A DNA stretch of 64,000 nt from Streptomyces sp. NBC_01224 (GTDB taxonomy: Bacteria; Actinomycetota; Actinomycetes; Streptomycetales; Streptomycetaceae): assembly GCF_036002945.1 (NCBI RefSeq), contig NZ_CP108529.1:3472001-3536000 (forward strand), given 5' to 3'. A program made the translations under genes and the position numbers. Shown here one piece after another: positions 53,208-62,064 of the stretch. Under the pieces are notes generated by a model. It worked only from the letters and a program-made list of their open reading frames with translations. It ran no database searches and was not told the origin of the DNA. How positions within the stretch are numbered: position 1 is the first letter of the stretch; each line of letters starts with the position of its first letter.

Positions 53208-54176
53208 TCAGCTCTCGCCCTTGAGGTCGGTGTTGCCGCAGGTGGCGATCGCGCCGAAGCCGTACGTGTTGATCACGGCGGTCTGCGCGCAGACCTTGGA
53301 CGTGGATCCGACGAAGGCACCGGCGAGCGTCGGGTCGGTCAGCTTGGCGGTCGGGACGACGTTGTAGACGTCACGGTTGAAGGGGAAGGCGGTGTTGAGG
53401 GTGCCGTCGGCCAGCTGGGGCTGCACCCCGTCGACCGAACCGAGCACGGCGTCCCCGCGCCGGTCGTCGACGCCGACGATCTCGTTGCCCTGGGCGATGT
53501 ACTGCGCGATGGAGTACGGGGCGATGTCGCCCGCGCTGTCCAGCGCCTGGCCGTTGTGCTCCTGGACCGTGTCGTCCACACAGGTGCCGAAGGTGTCCTC
53601 GGTGAGGCCCAGCCGGCCCAGGAAGAAGGACCGGGTGCCGGAGCCGGACTGGGGCAGCAGCGGGGTGAGCGTCACACCGTTGAGGGAGGTGGTCCGGCAG
53701 GTGTAGATGGAGACAAGCTGCGCCTTCGTCAGCGCCTTGGGCAGGGCGCTGTCGCCGCGTACGGCGAACGTCACCGCGTCCTTGCCGAACGGGATCCAGG
53801 TCAGGTCGGTGGTCGAGCTGTCCGCGACACCGCGCGAGGAGCGGGCGAAGTCCAGACATCCGGTGTTGTTGTCGACGGCGTTGCGCAGCGCGTTGATGCC
53901 GGCCGAGGAGCCGTTGGGCCGGGCGATCTCGCAGCCGGTGGCACGCGTCTTGACCGGCGAAGTGCCGGTGGCGTTGTACGAGGCGATGAGGGCGCCGCTG
54001 TCGACGGCGGTGCCCAGGCCGTTCACGACGTCCTGTGTGGTGTCGGAGCCGACGCCGGCGAGCACCCGGTACGTGCCGGGGGCCGGGTCCGCCGATGCGG
54101 GGATCGCCATGGCGCCGAGGGCGAGGGCTGCGGTACCGACAACGGCACCGATGCGTGCGCGGGACTTGACGTTCAC
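53208..54176 (-). CDS. Secreted PstS-like substrate-binding protein
   Basis: 322 residues. Signal peptide (VVGTAALALGAMAIPASA) with cleavage before DPAPGTYR, and no lipobox or membrane anchor. The mature part is a type II periplasmic-binding fold of the PstS family: VLAGVGSDTTQDVVNGL, LDFARSSRGVADSS, WIPFGKDAVTFAVRG, TKAQLVSIYTC and PLLPQSGSGTRSFFLGRLG, the last being the anion-binding QSGSGTR loop. It may be freely secreted or wall-associated. GTG 54176 has GGAGGAG 9 bases upstream. A 190-bp gap separates it from the preceding gene, so it may have its own promoter. Confidence 0.85.
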   Translation of the reverse strand: MNVKSRARIGAVVGTAALALGAMAIPASADPAPGTYRVLAGVGSDTTQDVVNGLGTAVDSGALIASYNATGTSPVKTRATGCEIARPNGSSAGINALRNAVDNNTGCLDFARSSRGVADSSTTDLTWIPFGKDAVTFAVRGDSALPKALTKAQLVSIYTCRTTSLNGVTLTPLLPQSGSGTRSFFLGRLGLTEDTFGTCVDDTVQEHNGQALDSAGDIAPYSIAQYIAQGNEIVGVDDRRGDAVLGSVDGVQPQLADGTLNTAFPFNRDVYNVVPTAKLTDPTLAGAFVGSTSKVCAQTAVINTYGFGAIATCGNTDLKGES

Positions 54177-54365
54177 TTCTGTTCTCCTCCGTGCATACGG
54201 ATACGAGGAATGGAAGGAATGGACGCTCAAGCAGAATTCTGAATTCTTTTTCCACCGGCCCGTCGACCGGCCACCGATAACTTTTCCGTATCGGGTCTTC
54301 GGCGACCACCAACGGCGACGGTTGATCAGGTTACGAAATGCTTTACGAGGTGACACCTGGAGAAC

Positions 54366-56801
54366 TCAGCCGACCCGGACGGATTTCCGTACCGAAAAGC
54401 GGAGCAGAATCGGACCGGAAAGACCCGCGATTCCGCCCGCGAGCAGCACTCCGATGAGCACCCAGCGGACGATCCCGAGGACCGTGGAGGGGGTCAGTCC
54501 GCCGGACTCGGCAACGTTCTGCCGCTCCGGGGCGGCCGGGTTCACCGAGGGGGCGGACCTGTCCGTGGTGTCGGGATTCGCGGTGTCACCGGCGGCGCCG
54601 CCCGCGGCCGCAGCGCCACCGGCGCTTCCGGTCCCGCCGCCGCCCGCTCCAGCCGGTCCGCCGGCCGAAGCGCCGGAGCCGCCCGGGCCGCCCGGACCGG
54701 CGTCCCCGTCGGAGGACTTCGGGTTCTGCAGCCGGTCCGCGGCGGCGCGCGCCTCGTCCCGGAGCGCCGCGGGCAGCGGCGCGTATCCCGGCGGGAGCTG
54801 TCCGGGCGAGACGCCGGGGCTCTGGCCCGACCCTGCCGCGTACCGGATCAGCGAGGCGTAGTCCCTGCGCTCGTCCGCGCCGGTGCTCGTGTACGCGCCC
54901 GCGTAGACGACCGAGGTCAGCGGGTACGCCTGCCCCTTCGCGCCGCCCGGGTTCGGCGCGAGCACGCCCGGTACGGCCGAGTCCTTCATGGCGGCGACGC
55001 CCGCGAGGAGGGAGGCGGAGGTGGGCTGGACGAAGGCGCCGTCGGCGTTGCGCAGGGCCGCGGTCTGGAGCCCGTAGCGGGCCGCGGAGGCCGCGTCGAC
55101 GATCGCGAGGACCATGCGCTCGCCGGAGAGCGGCGGCGTGTTGACCAGCTTGGCCGGTGAACCGTTGCCGCCCGCGGACGGGGTGGTCGTGGCGCCGTTG
55201 TTGCCCCGGCGGGTGCGCAGTGCGCCCTCGTGCATGTCCTGGACGTACGGGGCGACCTCGATGGTTCCGTACTCCAGGCTCTCCTCACCGACGGTCACGA
55301 CCGTGCGCGTCGGGTCCGCCTTGGGGAAGTCGGACACGGTCGTGTCGGTGTCCAGGCCGAGTTCCTTGAAGTACGGGTTGATCTTCGTACCCCAGGGGTC
55401 GGGAGTGCCGGCCAGGAATTCCCGCGCCTCGGCGTCAGACCGGAGCCACTTCCACAGCATTTCGGTGGTGTCGGAATTCGACAGCTGCACCATGAGGCTC
55501 ATCGGCGGCTGATTGTAGCTCTGCCAGTCATTGAAGGCCGGATTGAGCTGTTTGAATTCTTCGTCGTGGAACAGGCTGAGCGGATTGCCCTCGATGTGTT
55601 CGAGGACGGTCCGGCCTCTGCGTGTCACATCTCTCTGATACGAGGAAGTGAGCAGTTTGGCGAGCAGTCTGGGGGTGAGTTTCATCGAGGTGAGCTGTCC
55701 GGAGCCCGGAATTTCGACGAAGAAGCCGACCGCCAGAGCGCTGACCGCGACCGGGGCGTGCACGGCGGTCTCGGTCGCGCCGCCCTCCGGCGGCCGCAGC
55801 GGGTCGACGGTGAAGGCCAGCCCGGGCGCCCCGGAGGTGGGCTGGGTGATCGTCTGCCGTGCGATCTCCTCACCGCTCTGGCTGAATGCGAACTTCACAC
55901 CGCCGGCTCCCGCGCAGATGGTCGACTGCCACGAACTCATCGCATCGGTGACCAGCTCCGAGCCGATCACCCGGCGCTCCACCCGGTCGGCGGGGCAGGT
56001 GTTGCCCACCGGCTGGAAGTCCAGTGGAACCACCAGGCGCCGGGCCCAGTTGGAGGTGGTGAGGGGCGATGAGTCCAGCCGTGTGCCGGAGCCACTCGCG
56101 CCATCCACGTCGTGCTCGCCACGCGGTACGACGACCAGCCAGCAGGAACGTCCCTTGACCACACCGGACTTCTTCACCGGGTCGCCGCAGCCGAGCTGCG
56201 AGGCCTCCTGCGCGGTCTGCATCTGGAAGGTGAACTCCCCCGTGCCGTCCTCGTGCGTGACCGCGTACGGCTCCTCGTTGGTGTCCAGCGTGCTGAAGTA
56301 GGTCCAGTCGCGCGATCCGGTGGTTTCCGGCCCGCCGTCGGCGGGCCGGAACGGAACGTAGGACTCGCCGCTCGGCCCGTTGTGCACGTACTCCTTCTCG
56401 GCGGGATCGGGGATGCCGTCGATCTGACGCAGTCCGGTCCAGTTGCCTCCCTGCGCCTGCGACGTTCCGCCGCCGCCGAACTGGCACTGCTCGCGCGAGG
56501 GCCCCTCGGAGCTGTCGCCCCAGCACTGCATGATCTGGAGGTAGTTGTGGCGGAAGCCGGTCTCCGTCGGCTTGCCGCCGGTCCAGGTGATCCGTACGCC
56601 CTGGGCCCGCAGCTGCTTGGTCTGGTGGACGGTGACCTTGAGCTTCGAGAAGTCGTCGTACGTGCCCTTGCGGCCGGTCACGGTGACGGCGGAGCCCGTC
56701 GCCGCCTGGGCGGGGGCGGTGGTGGCGGGCAGCGGCAGCAGGGCCACCACGAGGGCGGCGAGCAGCGCCCCTGCCCCTGTGACGATGCGTCGGTTCTTCA
56801 T
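54366..56801 (-). CDS. Large secreted, membrane-anchored protein with PstS-like segments
   Basis: 811 residues. Signal peptide (GAGALLAALVVALLPLPATTAPAQA), then about 230 residues of unfamiliar beta-rich sequence with paired cysteines (MQCWGD, REQCQF, LGCGDP, RSCWLVV). From about residue 270 to 480 there are PstS-like features: VKFAFSQSGEEIARQ, VAVSALAVGFFVEIPGSG, MKLTPRLLAKLLTSSYQRDV and PLSLFHDEEFKQLNPAFNDW, resembling PstS segments around the IFTGKITxWNDPxI motif. A Gly/Ala/Ser-rich stalk (about 680-765), one transmembrane helix and a short basic tail end it. No full homolog is known to me. Its ATG overlaps the PstS stop (ATGA). Confidence 0.8.
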   Translation of the reverse strand: MKNRRIVTGAGALLAALVVALLPLPATTAPAQAATGSAVTVTGRKGTYDDFSKLKVTVHQTKQLRAQGVRITWTGGKPTETGFRHNYLQIMQCWGDSSEGPSREQCQFGGGGTSQAQGGNWTGLRQIDGIPDPAEKEYVHNGPSGESYVPFRPADGGPETTGSRDWTYFSTLDTNEEPYAVTHEDGTGEFTFQMQTAQEASQLGCGDPVKKSGVVKGRSCWLVVVPRGEHDVDGASGSGTRLDSSPLTTSNWARRLVVPLDFQPVGNTCPADRVERRVIGSELVTDAMSSWQSTICAGAGGVKFAFSQSGEEIARQTITQPTSGAPGLAFTVDPLRPPEGGATETAVHAPVAVSALAVGFFVEIPGSGQLTSMKLTPRLLAKLLTSSYQRDVTRRGRTVLEHIEGNPLSLFHDEEFKQLNPAFNDWQSYNQPPMSLMVQLSNSDTTEMLWKWLRSDAEAREFLAGTPDPWGTKINPYFKELGLDTDTTVSDFPKADPTRTVVTVGEESLEYGTIEVAPYVQDMHEGALRTRRGNNGATTTPSAGGNGSPAKLVNTPPLSGERMVLAIVDAASAARYGLQTAALRNADGAFVQPTSASLLAGVAAMKDSAVPGVLAPNPGGAKGQAYPLTSVVYAGAYTSTGADERRDYASLIRYAAGSGQSPGVSPGQLPPGYAPLPAALRDEARAAADRLQNPKSSDGDAGPGGPGGSGASAGGPAGAGGGGTGSAGGAAAAGGAAGDTANPDTTDRSAPSVNPAAPERQNVAESGGLTPSTVLGIVRWVLIGVLLAGGIAGLSGPILLRFSVRKSVRVG

Positions 56802-58495
56802 CGCAGAGTCCCTTCCTTGCGGCGGCCCCGCGCGACGAGGGCCCGCGCGGTGAGGGGTGGTCCGACGACCACGCCGAGCAGCAGGAGGGCCGACAGGGCC
56901 ATCAGCACGCCCCGCAGGCCCGGAGAGTCACCAGCGGCGAGTGTGACCGGGTTGCCGACGACCGAGGCGTCACCGGCACCGGCTCCGGTGGAGTCGTTGC
57001 TGATCAGTTCGCCGGTGTCGGGGTCTATGACGCCGCCGGACGAGCTGCCCGCCGTACCACCCGAGGCCCCGTCCGTACCGGACGATCCGCCGCCGGACGA
57101 TCCCGCGGTCGTGGCGCCGCCGGACGAGCTGCCCGAGCCACTTCCCGTACCGCCACTGCCTCCTGAACCGCCGCCGGACGCACCCGGGTTGACCCGGGTC
57201 TGCTGCTTGGCGCCCGCCGTGCCGTCCGCGCACTGCTGCGGGCCCCGCTTGTCGCAGGCCTTCGGGTACGGGGCGTTCTCGGCGAGCGTGTTGGAGCCGT
57301 CCGAGGAGAAGGTGGGGTTGCGGCACTTCTTGATGTCGATGCTGCCGGTGGGCGCGCCCGGGATCCGGCGCACCTGGGCGAAGCCCGCCTCGACGAGGTT
57401 CTTGGGCAGTGGCGAGTAGCCGAGCTCCTCGGCCTGCTTCTGTCCGTCGCAGAGGAAGTAGTTGGCGAAGGTGCCGAGCGTCCTGCCCTTGGCCTGGGTG
57501 AACGGCTGCTCGGTCGACGTAGGCACGACCATGTAGCTGTAGGAGGAGAGCGGGTAGGTGCGGCGGTCGGCGGAGCGGTAGACGCCGTCGAGGATCTGTG
57601 TGAGGTAGTTCTCGGAGTTCTTGTCCTCGTTGATCCGGGCCCTCATCAGGGCCACGGCGACGCTGGAGGCGGTCGGCTCCACGTAGTAGCCGGCCGCGTT
57701 GAGCATCTTCGCCACCGGGAAGCCCGTGTTCATCGCGTACGAGTACTCGACGTAGGTGATCGCGCCTTCGGCGTGCCCCTGCTTGGTGTAGCCGGAGACG
57801 CCCAGCGAACCGGATTTGGCGATGTGCGAGGAGCCGGGCACGACGGGGAAGTACGAGGTCATGCCGCAGGGCGTGGACCGGCCCGCCCGCTTGCAGTAGT
57901 CGTCCCACAGACCAGCGTGTTCCTTGGCCATCCAGGTGGTCAGCTGGGCCGTCGTGCCGGAGCCGTCGGAGCGTACGACGGGGATGACGCGGCGGGCGGG
58001 GAGAGTGAGCCCGGGGTTGTCGGCCCGGACCGCCGGGTCGTTCCACATGGTGATCTTCCCGGTGAAGATCTCCGTGATGACCTCGCCGGAGAGCCGCAGG
58101 TTGGTGACCTTCTTGCCGCCGATCCTGAGGTTGTACATGAAGGCCGTGCCGCCGGCGACGATCGGCATGTACGCGTAGCCGCGCTTGGGAGGCGCGTCCC
58201 GCATCCCGGCCTCGGTCAGCCCGTACGGGATCTCGGAGACCGCGAAGTCCGCCGTGCCGTTCTTGAACTGCTCACGGCCGACCGAGGAGCCGACTGCCTG
58301 GTAGTTGACGGTCATCCCGCTGTTGGAGGCGACATTGCGGCGCCACTGGTCGAGCGCGTTGGAGCTCCACGTCGAGCCCGCACCGCTGATCTTGGTGTAC
58401 GAGGCCGCCTGGGCGGCGGGCGGATGAAGGGCGAGCAGCGCGCACACCAGTGCCGCCACCGCCATGGTCAGTCGGGAGACGGTTGCGGGTCTCAC
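56798..58495 (-). CDS. PstS-like phosphate-binding protein with C-terminal membrane anchor
   Basis: 565 residues. Signal peptide ending AAQAAS, then a PstS domain (about 33-395): ISGAGSTWSSNALDQW, NYQAVGSSVGREQFKNGTADFAVSE, EVITEIFTGKITMWNDPAV and the phosphate loop VVRSDGSGTTAQLTTWM. Unlike ordinary PstS lipoproteins it has no lipobox; instead a Ser/Gly-rich stalk of about 100 residues leads to a C-terminal transmembrane helix (GVLMALSALLLLGVVVG) and a basic tail. GTG start overlaps the pstA stop (GTGA). It is the third gene of the operon and the best candidate for the transporter's main receptor. Confidence 0.9.
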   Translation of the reverse strand: MRPATVSRLTMAVAALVCALLALHPPAAQAASYTKISGAGSTWSSNALDQWRRNVASNSGMTVNYQAVGSSVGREQFKNGTADFAVSEIPYGLTEAGMRDAPPKRGYAYMPIVAGGTAFMYNLRIGGKKVTNLRLSGEVITEIFTGKITMWNDPAVRADNPGLTLPARRVIPVVRSDGSGTTAQLTTWMAKEHAGLWDDYCKRAGRSTPCGMTSYFPVVPGSSHIAKSGSLGVSGYTKQGHAEGAITYVEYSYAMNTGFPVAKMLNAAGYYVEPTASSVAVALMRARINEDKNSENYLTQILDGVYRSADRRTYPLSSYSYMVVPTSTEQPFTQAKGRTLGTFANYFLCDGQKQAEELGYSPLPKNLVEAGFAQVRRIPGAPTGSIDIKKCRNPTFSSDGSNTLAENAPYPKACDKRGPQQCADGTAGAKQQTRVNPGASGGGSGGSGGTGSGSGSSSGGATTAGSSGGGSSGTDGASGGTAGSSSGGVIDPDTGELISNDSTGAGAGDASVVGNPVTLAAGDSPGLRGVLMALSALLLLGVVVGPPLTARALVARGRRKEGTLR

Positions 58496-59691
58496 TGCTC
58501 ACTCCTCGTTTCCATGGGTATCTCGGACTTCGCCCGCGCGGCGAACCGTTCGGCGTCACGGCGTGAGGCCAGCACCCGCCGGTGTTCCTGACGCTTTGTC
58601 AACCGACCGGCTCCGCGCCCGCCGATGACCCTGGCGACGATGAACAGCAGCAGGACGAGTGCCATCAGGACCGCCGCCGTACCGAAACCGCGGGCGATCA
58701 TCGTGGGCTCGGGCGACTTGACGAACTCGAAGGTGGCCAGCGGCAGTGAGACCTGCGGCCCGGACAGCGGATCGCCGTTGAGCTCGGCGGTGAATCCGGC
58801 GGTCAGCAGCACGGGCGAGGTCTCGCCGACCCCCCGCGCGGTCCCGAGGATGACGGAGGTGGTCAGCCCGGACCTGGCGGTCGGAAGCACCACGTGCCAG
58901 ACGGTGCGCCAGCGCGACGTGCCGAGGGCGTACGAGGCCTCCCGCAGCGTCCCCGGCACCAGCCGGATCACCACGTCGGCCGCCCTGATGATGATCGGCA
59001 GCATCATCACGGCGAGGGCGAGGGACGCGGCGAGCCCGGACCGGTCGAAGCCGAGGGCGAGGATGACGGTCGCGTAGATGAACAGGCCCGCGACGATCGA
59101 CGGCAGCGCGGTCATCGCCTCGACGACGGTCCTCACGAACCGGGCGAAGCGGCCCGGCACTTCGTTCAGGAAGACCGCGCAGACCATGCCGGACGGCACC
59201 GTCAGGGCGAGCGCGATGGCGATCTGCTCCAGCGTGCCGACGATCGCGTGCAGAATGCCACCGGCCGAGAGCGGGTCCAGCGGGCCGGCCTTCGCCATGT
59301 GCTGGGTGAAGAAGTTCAGGTGCGGCAGCGCCCTACGGCCCTCCCACAGGGTGAAGACGACGACGAAGGCGAGCGCGACGACCATGACCAGGCCGAGGCT
59401 CTGCACGACGACGGCGGCCAACCTGTCGCGTACCGCCGGGCCGTTCTCGTCGAACGAGACCAGCAGTCCGTACAGGGTGAGGAACAGCCCGTACGCGAGG
59501 ACCAGGAAGCCGACGGTCCCGCTGAACGGCAGCAGCCGGGCGAACAACAGCCAGGTGATCGAGAGCGCGGCTGCCGCTGCGCCCAGCAGCGCGTACACAT
59601 CGGTGGCGCGCAGCAGTGTCAGGGAGCGCCGCCGCTCCCCCACGGACCGCGCCGCCTCGGCCACGGCGGGCCTCTCGGGTGCGATGGTCAT
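58492..59691 (-). CDS. pstA: Phosphate ABC transporter permease PstA-type
   Basis: 399 residues, about 100 longer than usual PstA because of an N-terminal region with two extra helices (ALLGAAAAALSITWLLFARL and TVGFLVLAYGLFLTLYGLLV). The core has the normal permease helices, the substrate-path motif TALPSIVAGLFIYA and the EAA-like loop REASYALGTSRWRTVWHVVLPTARSGL that contacts PstB. GARGVGETSPVL-type sequence (TARGVGETSPVLLTAGF) is typical of PstA. ATG 59691 is chosen for GAGGGG 9 bases upstream; a GTG at 59712 is possible. Confidence 0.9.
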   Translation of the reverse strand: MTIAPERPAVAEAARSVGERRRSLTLLRATDVYALLGAAAAALSITWLLFARLLPFSGTVGFLVLAYGLFLTLYGLLVSFDENGPAVRDRLAAVVVQSLGLVMVVALAFVVVFTLWEGRRALPHLNFFTQHMAKAGPLDPLSAGGILHAIVGTLEQIAIALALTVPSGMVCAVFLNEVPGRFARFVRTVVEAMTALPSIVAGLFIYATVILALGFDRSGLAASLALAVMMLPIIIRAADVVIRLVPGTLREASYALGTSRWRTVWHVVLPTARSGLTTSVILGTARGVGETSPVLLTAGFTAELNGDPLSGPQVSLPLATFEFVKSPEPTMIARGFGTAAVLMALVLLLFIVARVIGGRGAGRLTKRQEHRRVLASRRDAERFAARAKSEIPMETRSEQ

Positions 59692-59704
59692 CTGCTCTGT
59701 CCCC

Positions 59705-60709
59705 TCATTCACTCGCCGCGCCGGACCGGCTGCGGGCGACGATCGACGACGCGGCGAAGTTGACGACGAGCGTCATCAGAAAGAGCGCGAGGCCTGCGGC
59801 CATCAGGGCCGACATGCCGAACTCGCTGGCCTCGCCGTAGCGCAGGGCGATCAGCGCGGCGACCGAACTGGCCCCGCTCTGCAGCACATGCCACTGGATC
59901 TCGAAGACCGGCGAGATGATCAGGTAGACCCCGATGGTCTCGCCCAGGGCCCGCCCGAGACCGAGCATGGTGCCGCCGATCATGCCGCCCTTGCCGAACG
60001 GCAGGACGACGCTGCGGATCATGCCCCAGCGGGTGGCCCCCAGCGCGTACGCGCCCTCGCGCTCGCCGACCGGCGCCTGGGAGAACACCTCACGCATCAC
60101 CGAGCAGGCGATCGGCGCGACCATCAGCGCCACGACGACCCCCGCGACCAGCGTGGAGGACGTGTAGACGCTCTCCGGTGCGAGCGGATCGGACGGATCG
60201 GCGCCGTCCACGTGGAAGAGCGGGATCCAGCCCAGATAGGTCGCGATCCAGCGAGCGGTGGGGAGGATCTTCCCCTCGAAGAAGAACAGCCCCCACAGCC
60301 CGTAGACGACGGACGGCACCGCCGCCATCAGGTCGACGACGCTGATCAGCGTGCGGCGCAGCCGGGGCGGTGCGTACTCGGAGATGTACAGCGCCCCGCC
60401 GATCGCCAGCGGTACGGCGACGGCGACGGCCACCAGCGCGATGAGCACCGTCCCGACCAGCACGGCGGCGATCCCGAAGCGGCCGGCGTCCGGCTCCCAG
60501 GCCTGTGTCGTCAGGAACGACCAGCCCGCCCGGGACAACGCCTGCCAGGCCCGGTAGAGCAGAAACCCGCCGACCAGCAGCATGACCGCGAGCACCAGCC
60601 CGCCGCCGCTGCGGGCCACCCCCCGGAAGACGCGGTCGGGCAGCCCCGGGTCCGCGTACAGCCTCCGAGGCAGGTCCTGCGCCTCGGTCCCACTCGTATC
60701 TCTCGTCAC
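59705..60709 (-). CDS. pstC: Phosphate ABC transporter permease PstC-type
   Basis: 334 residues with six predicted helices. PstC landmarks: FGIAAVLVGTVLIALVAVAVAVPLAIGGALYISEY, LMAAVPSVVYGLWGLFF, and the EAA-like loop REGAYALGATRWGMIRSVVLPFGKGGM followed by LGRALGETIGVYLI. It opens the operon. The start is a GTG at 60709 without a clear Shine-Dalgarno; internal alternatives would cut conserved sequence. A PHO-box-like repeat lies 40 bases upstream. Confidence 0.9.
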   Translation of the reverse strand: MTRDTSGTEAQDLPRRLYADPGLPDRVFRGVARSGGGLVLAVMLLVGGFLLYRAWQALSRAGWSFLTTQAWEPDAGRFGIAAVLVGTVLIALVAVAVAVPLAIGGALYISEYAPPRLRRTLISVVDLMAAVPSVVYGLWGLFFFEGKILPTARWIATYLGWIPLFHVDGADPSDPLAPESVYTSSTLVAGVVVALMVAPIACSVMREVFSQAPVGEREGAYALGATRWGMIRSVVLPFGKGGMIGGTMLGLGRALGETIGVYLIISPVFEIQWHVLQSGASSVAALIALRYGEASEFGMSALMAAGLALFLMTLVVNFAASSIVARSRSGAASE

Positions 60710-60748
60710 GCGGTCGACGCTGACGGCGCGTCATGGACATGCGCGCTC

Positions 60749-60770
60749 CGAGATGTGAATGAGGTGTGCC
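60749..60770 (-). promoter_or_regulatory. PHO-box-like direct repeat before pstC
   Basis: On the minus strand two consecutive 11-base units read GGCACACCTCA and TTCACATCTCG, matching at seven positions. Streptomyces PhoP binds 11-bp direct repeats of roughly GTTCACCCGGC type. The units are degenerate, so this is a candidate only. Confidence 0.4.
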
Positions 60771-61151
60771 CTAAAGGCAACTTCCGGTGACACCCCCCAT
60801 CTCACCGAGCAGCGCGCGGAACCGTTCGTACGCCGCCCGGCAGGTCGAGTGCCGTTCGTACGCCCGCGCCGAAACGACGGTGGCCCGGCCGTCCCGGTCC
60901 CGGAGTAACCACATCCAGCCATTGCCCTCCGGTGTGTGCTGCACCCCGCCCACCAGCCCCTGCTGCCCGGCGCACAGTTCCTCGAACGCGGCACGGCACT
61001 CGCCGTACTCGCCGTACGAGAGCGCGGAGACCGCGACCACGCGACCGTTCTGCGCGATCATCCGCCAGCCGTATCCGCCGTCCGTGTCGATATCGATCCG
61101 GCAGCGCGCACCACTGGTGTCCGCTCTGCCGGAACCGCCGGTATCCGTCAT
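60771..61151 (-). CDS. Two-repeat YegP/DUF1508-like protein
   Basis: 126 residues with two similar units: YGWRMIAQNGRVVAVSALSYGEYGECRAAFEEL (about 31-63) and NGWMWLLRDRDGRATVVSARAYERHSTCRAAYERF (about 80-115). Each follows the YegP pattern (aromatic, NG, vvAvS, Y, C, A/I). Each unit has one Cys in the same place. Such small proteins have no agreed function. It ends 61 bases before pstC on the same strand and could share a transcript with it, but the PHO-box-like site lies between. Confidence 0.7.
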   Translation of the reverse strand: MTDTGGSGRADTSGARCRIDIDTDGGYGWRMIAQNGRVVAVSALSYGEYGECRAAFEELCAGQQGLVGGVQHTPEGNGWMWLLRDRDGRATVVSARAYERHSTCRAAYERFRALLGEMGGVTGSCL

Positions 61152-61339
61152 CTCGCCCCACCCCCCGCCGCCCGCATCGGAAGTCGGGGCGGCACGCGCA
61201 ATGTATGGAGACGGACGTGACCAGTGGGACCGGAAACCGGCGACACGGTCGGCTTTCACGCGGAAGTTGCCCGTAGGGCGCCCGGCATACACAGAGGTGT
61301 TCCGCGCGCCGGACGCGACGCGGCGAACGAACAGAGGTC

Positions 61340-61960
61340 TTACTGCCCGCTGATCGTCTCCCCACGGGAGAGCCCCTGCCCAACGGCGTCCAACGCCGGG
61401 GCGATCACGGCGAAGGCCCGGTCGGTCAGTTCGGCGGGGTCCTCGGCGCCGTCGCTGCCGCTCCACCGTTGCAGCACGGCGTCGAAGGCGGCCAGCGCCA
61501 TCCCGGCGGCGAGCTGCGGGTACAGATCGGTGTCGGGGTCGAGCCCCAGGCGGCGCGCCAACTCCGCCGTCAGGTCGTCGCACCACTGCGCCCGGCGCTC
61601 CAGGAAACGGGCGAGCAGGGCGGGGGTGCGCAGAATCAGCTGAACCACCGGCAGCGCACGTTCCGAGTGGTCGCCGCAGGCGGCGATGGAGACCCAGACT
61701 GCGTGCCGCAGCGCCACGGAGGGCCGTTCCTCGATGGGGCGGGCCGCCAACTCTGCGCGAATGCCGGTGCCCATGTCGGCCAGGAACTGGACGACCACGT
61801 CCTCCTTGGACGCGAAGTACCGGAAGAACGTCCTCTTGGACACACCGGCGGCGGTCACGATCTCGTCGACGGTGACCACGTCGAAGCCCTTCAGCGCCAG
61901 CAGTTGGAGCGCCGCTTCGGTCAGCTCGTTCGAGACGAGCTGACGTTTGCGCTGGGCCAT
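61340..61960 (-). CDS. TetR-family regulator
   Basis: 206 residues. Helix-turn-helix about residues 10-55: LTEAALQLLALKGFDVVTVDEIVTAAGVSKRTFFRYFASKEDVVV, the TetR consensus. The C-terminal domain (LARRLGLDPDTDLYPQLAAGMALAAFDAVLQRW) is of the MftR/TetR_C type. It is divergent from the SDR at 62065 with about 100 bases between start codons, a typical regulator-target pair. Start uncertain by two codons (ATG 61960 or GTG 61966). Confidence 0.9.
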   Translation of the reverse strand: MAQRKRQLVSNELTEAALQLLALKGFDVVTVDEIVTAAGVSKRTFFRYFASKEDVVVQFLADMGTGIRAELAARPIEERPSVALRHAVWVSIAACGDHSERALPVVQLILRTPALLARFLERRAQWCDDLTAELARRLGLDPDTDLYPQLAAGMALAAFDAVLQRWSGSDGAEDPAELTDRAFAVIAPALDAVGQGLSRGETISGQ

Positions 61961-62028
61961 GCTCACTTCGGGGCGGGAACTCACCGGAGCATCGTAACGC
62001 CATGCCCTGCATGACACTCAGGCGCATC

Positions 62029-62057
62029 TTGACACCAAGTGCCACTAACGGCAATCT
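62029..62057 (+). promoter_or_regulatory. Promoter of the SDR gene
   Basis: TTGACA at 62029-62034, a 17-base spacer and CAATCT at 62052-62057, followed 7 bases later by the ATG. TGCC-actaac-GGCA within the spacer is a short inverted repeat that could be the TetR operator. The closeness of the -10 box to the ATG suggests a very short or absent leader. Confidence 0.5.
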
Positions 62058-62064
62058 GTGCCGA

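Noticed and set aside
54177..54365. PHO-box before the secreted PstS-like gene
   Set aside because: GTTCTCCAGGT and GTCACCTCGTA are adjacent but match poorly with each other and with the known consensus.
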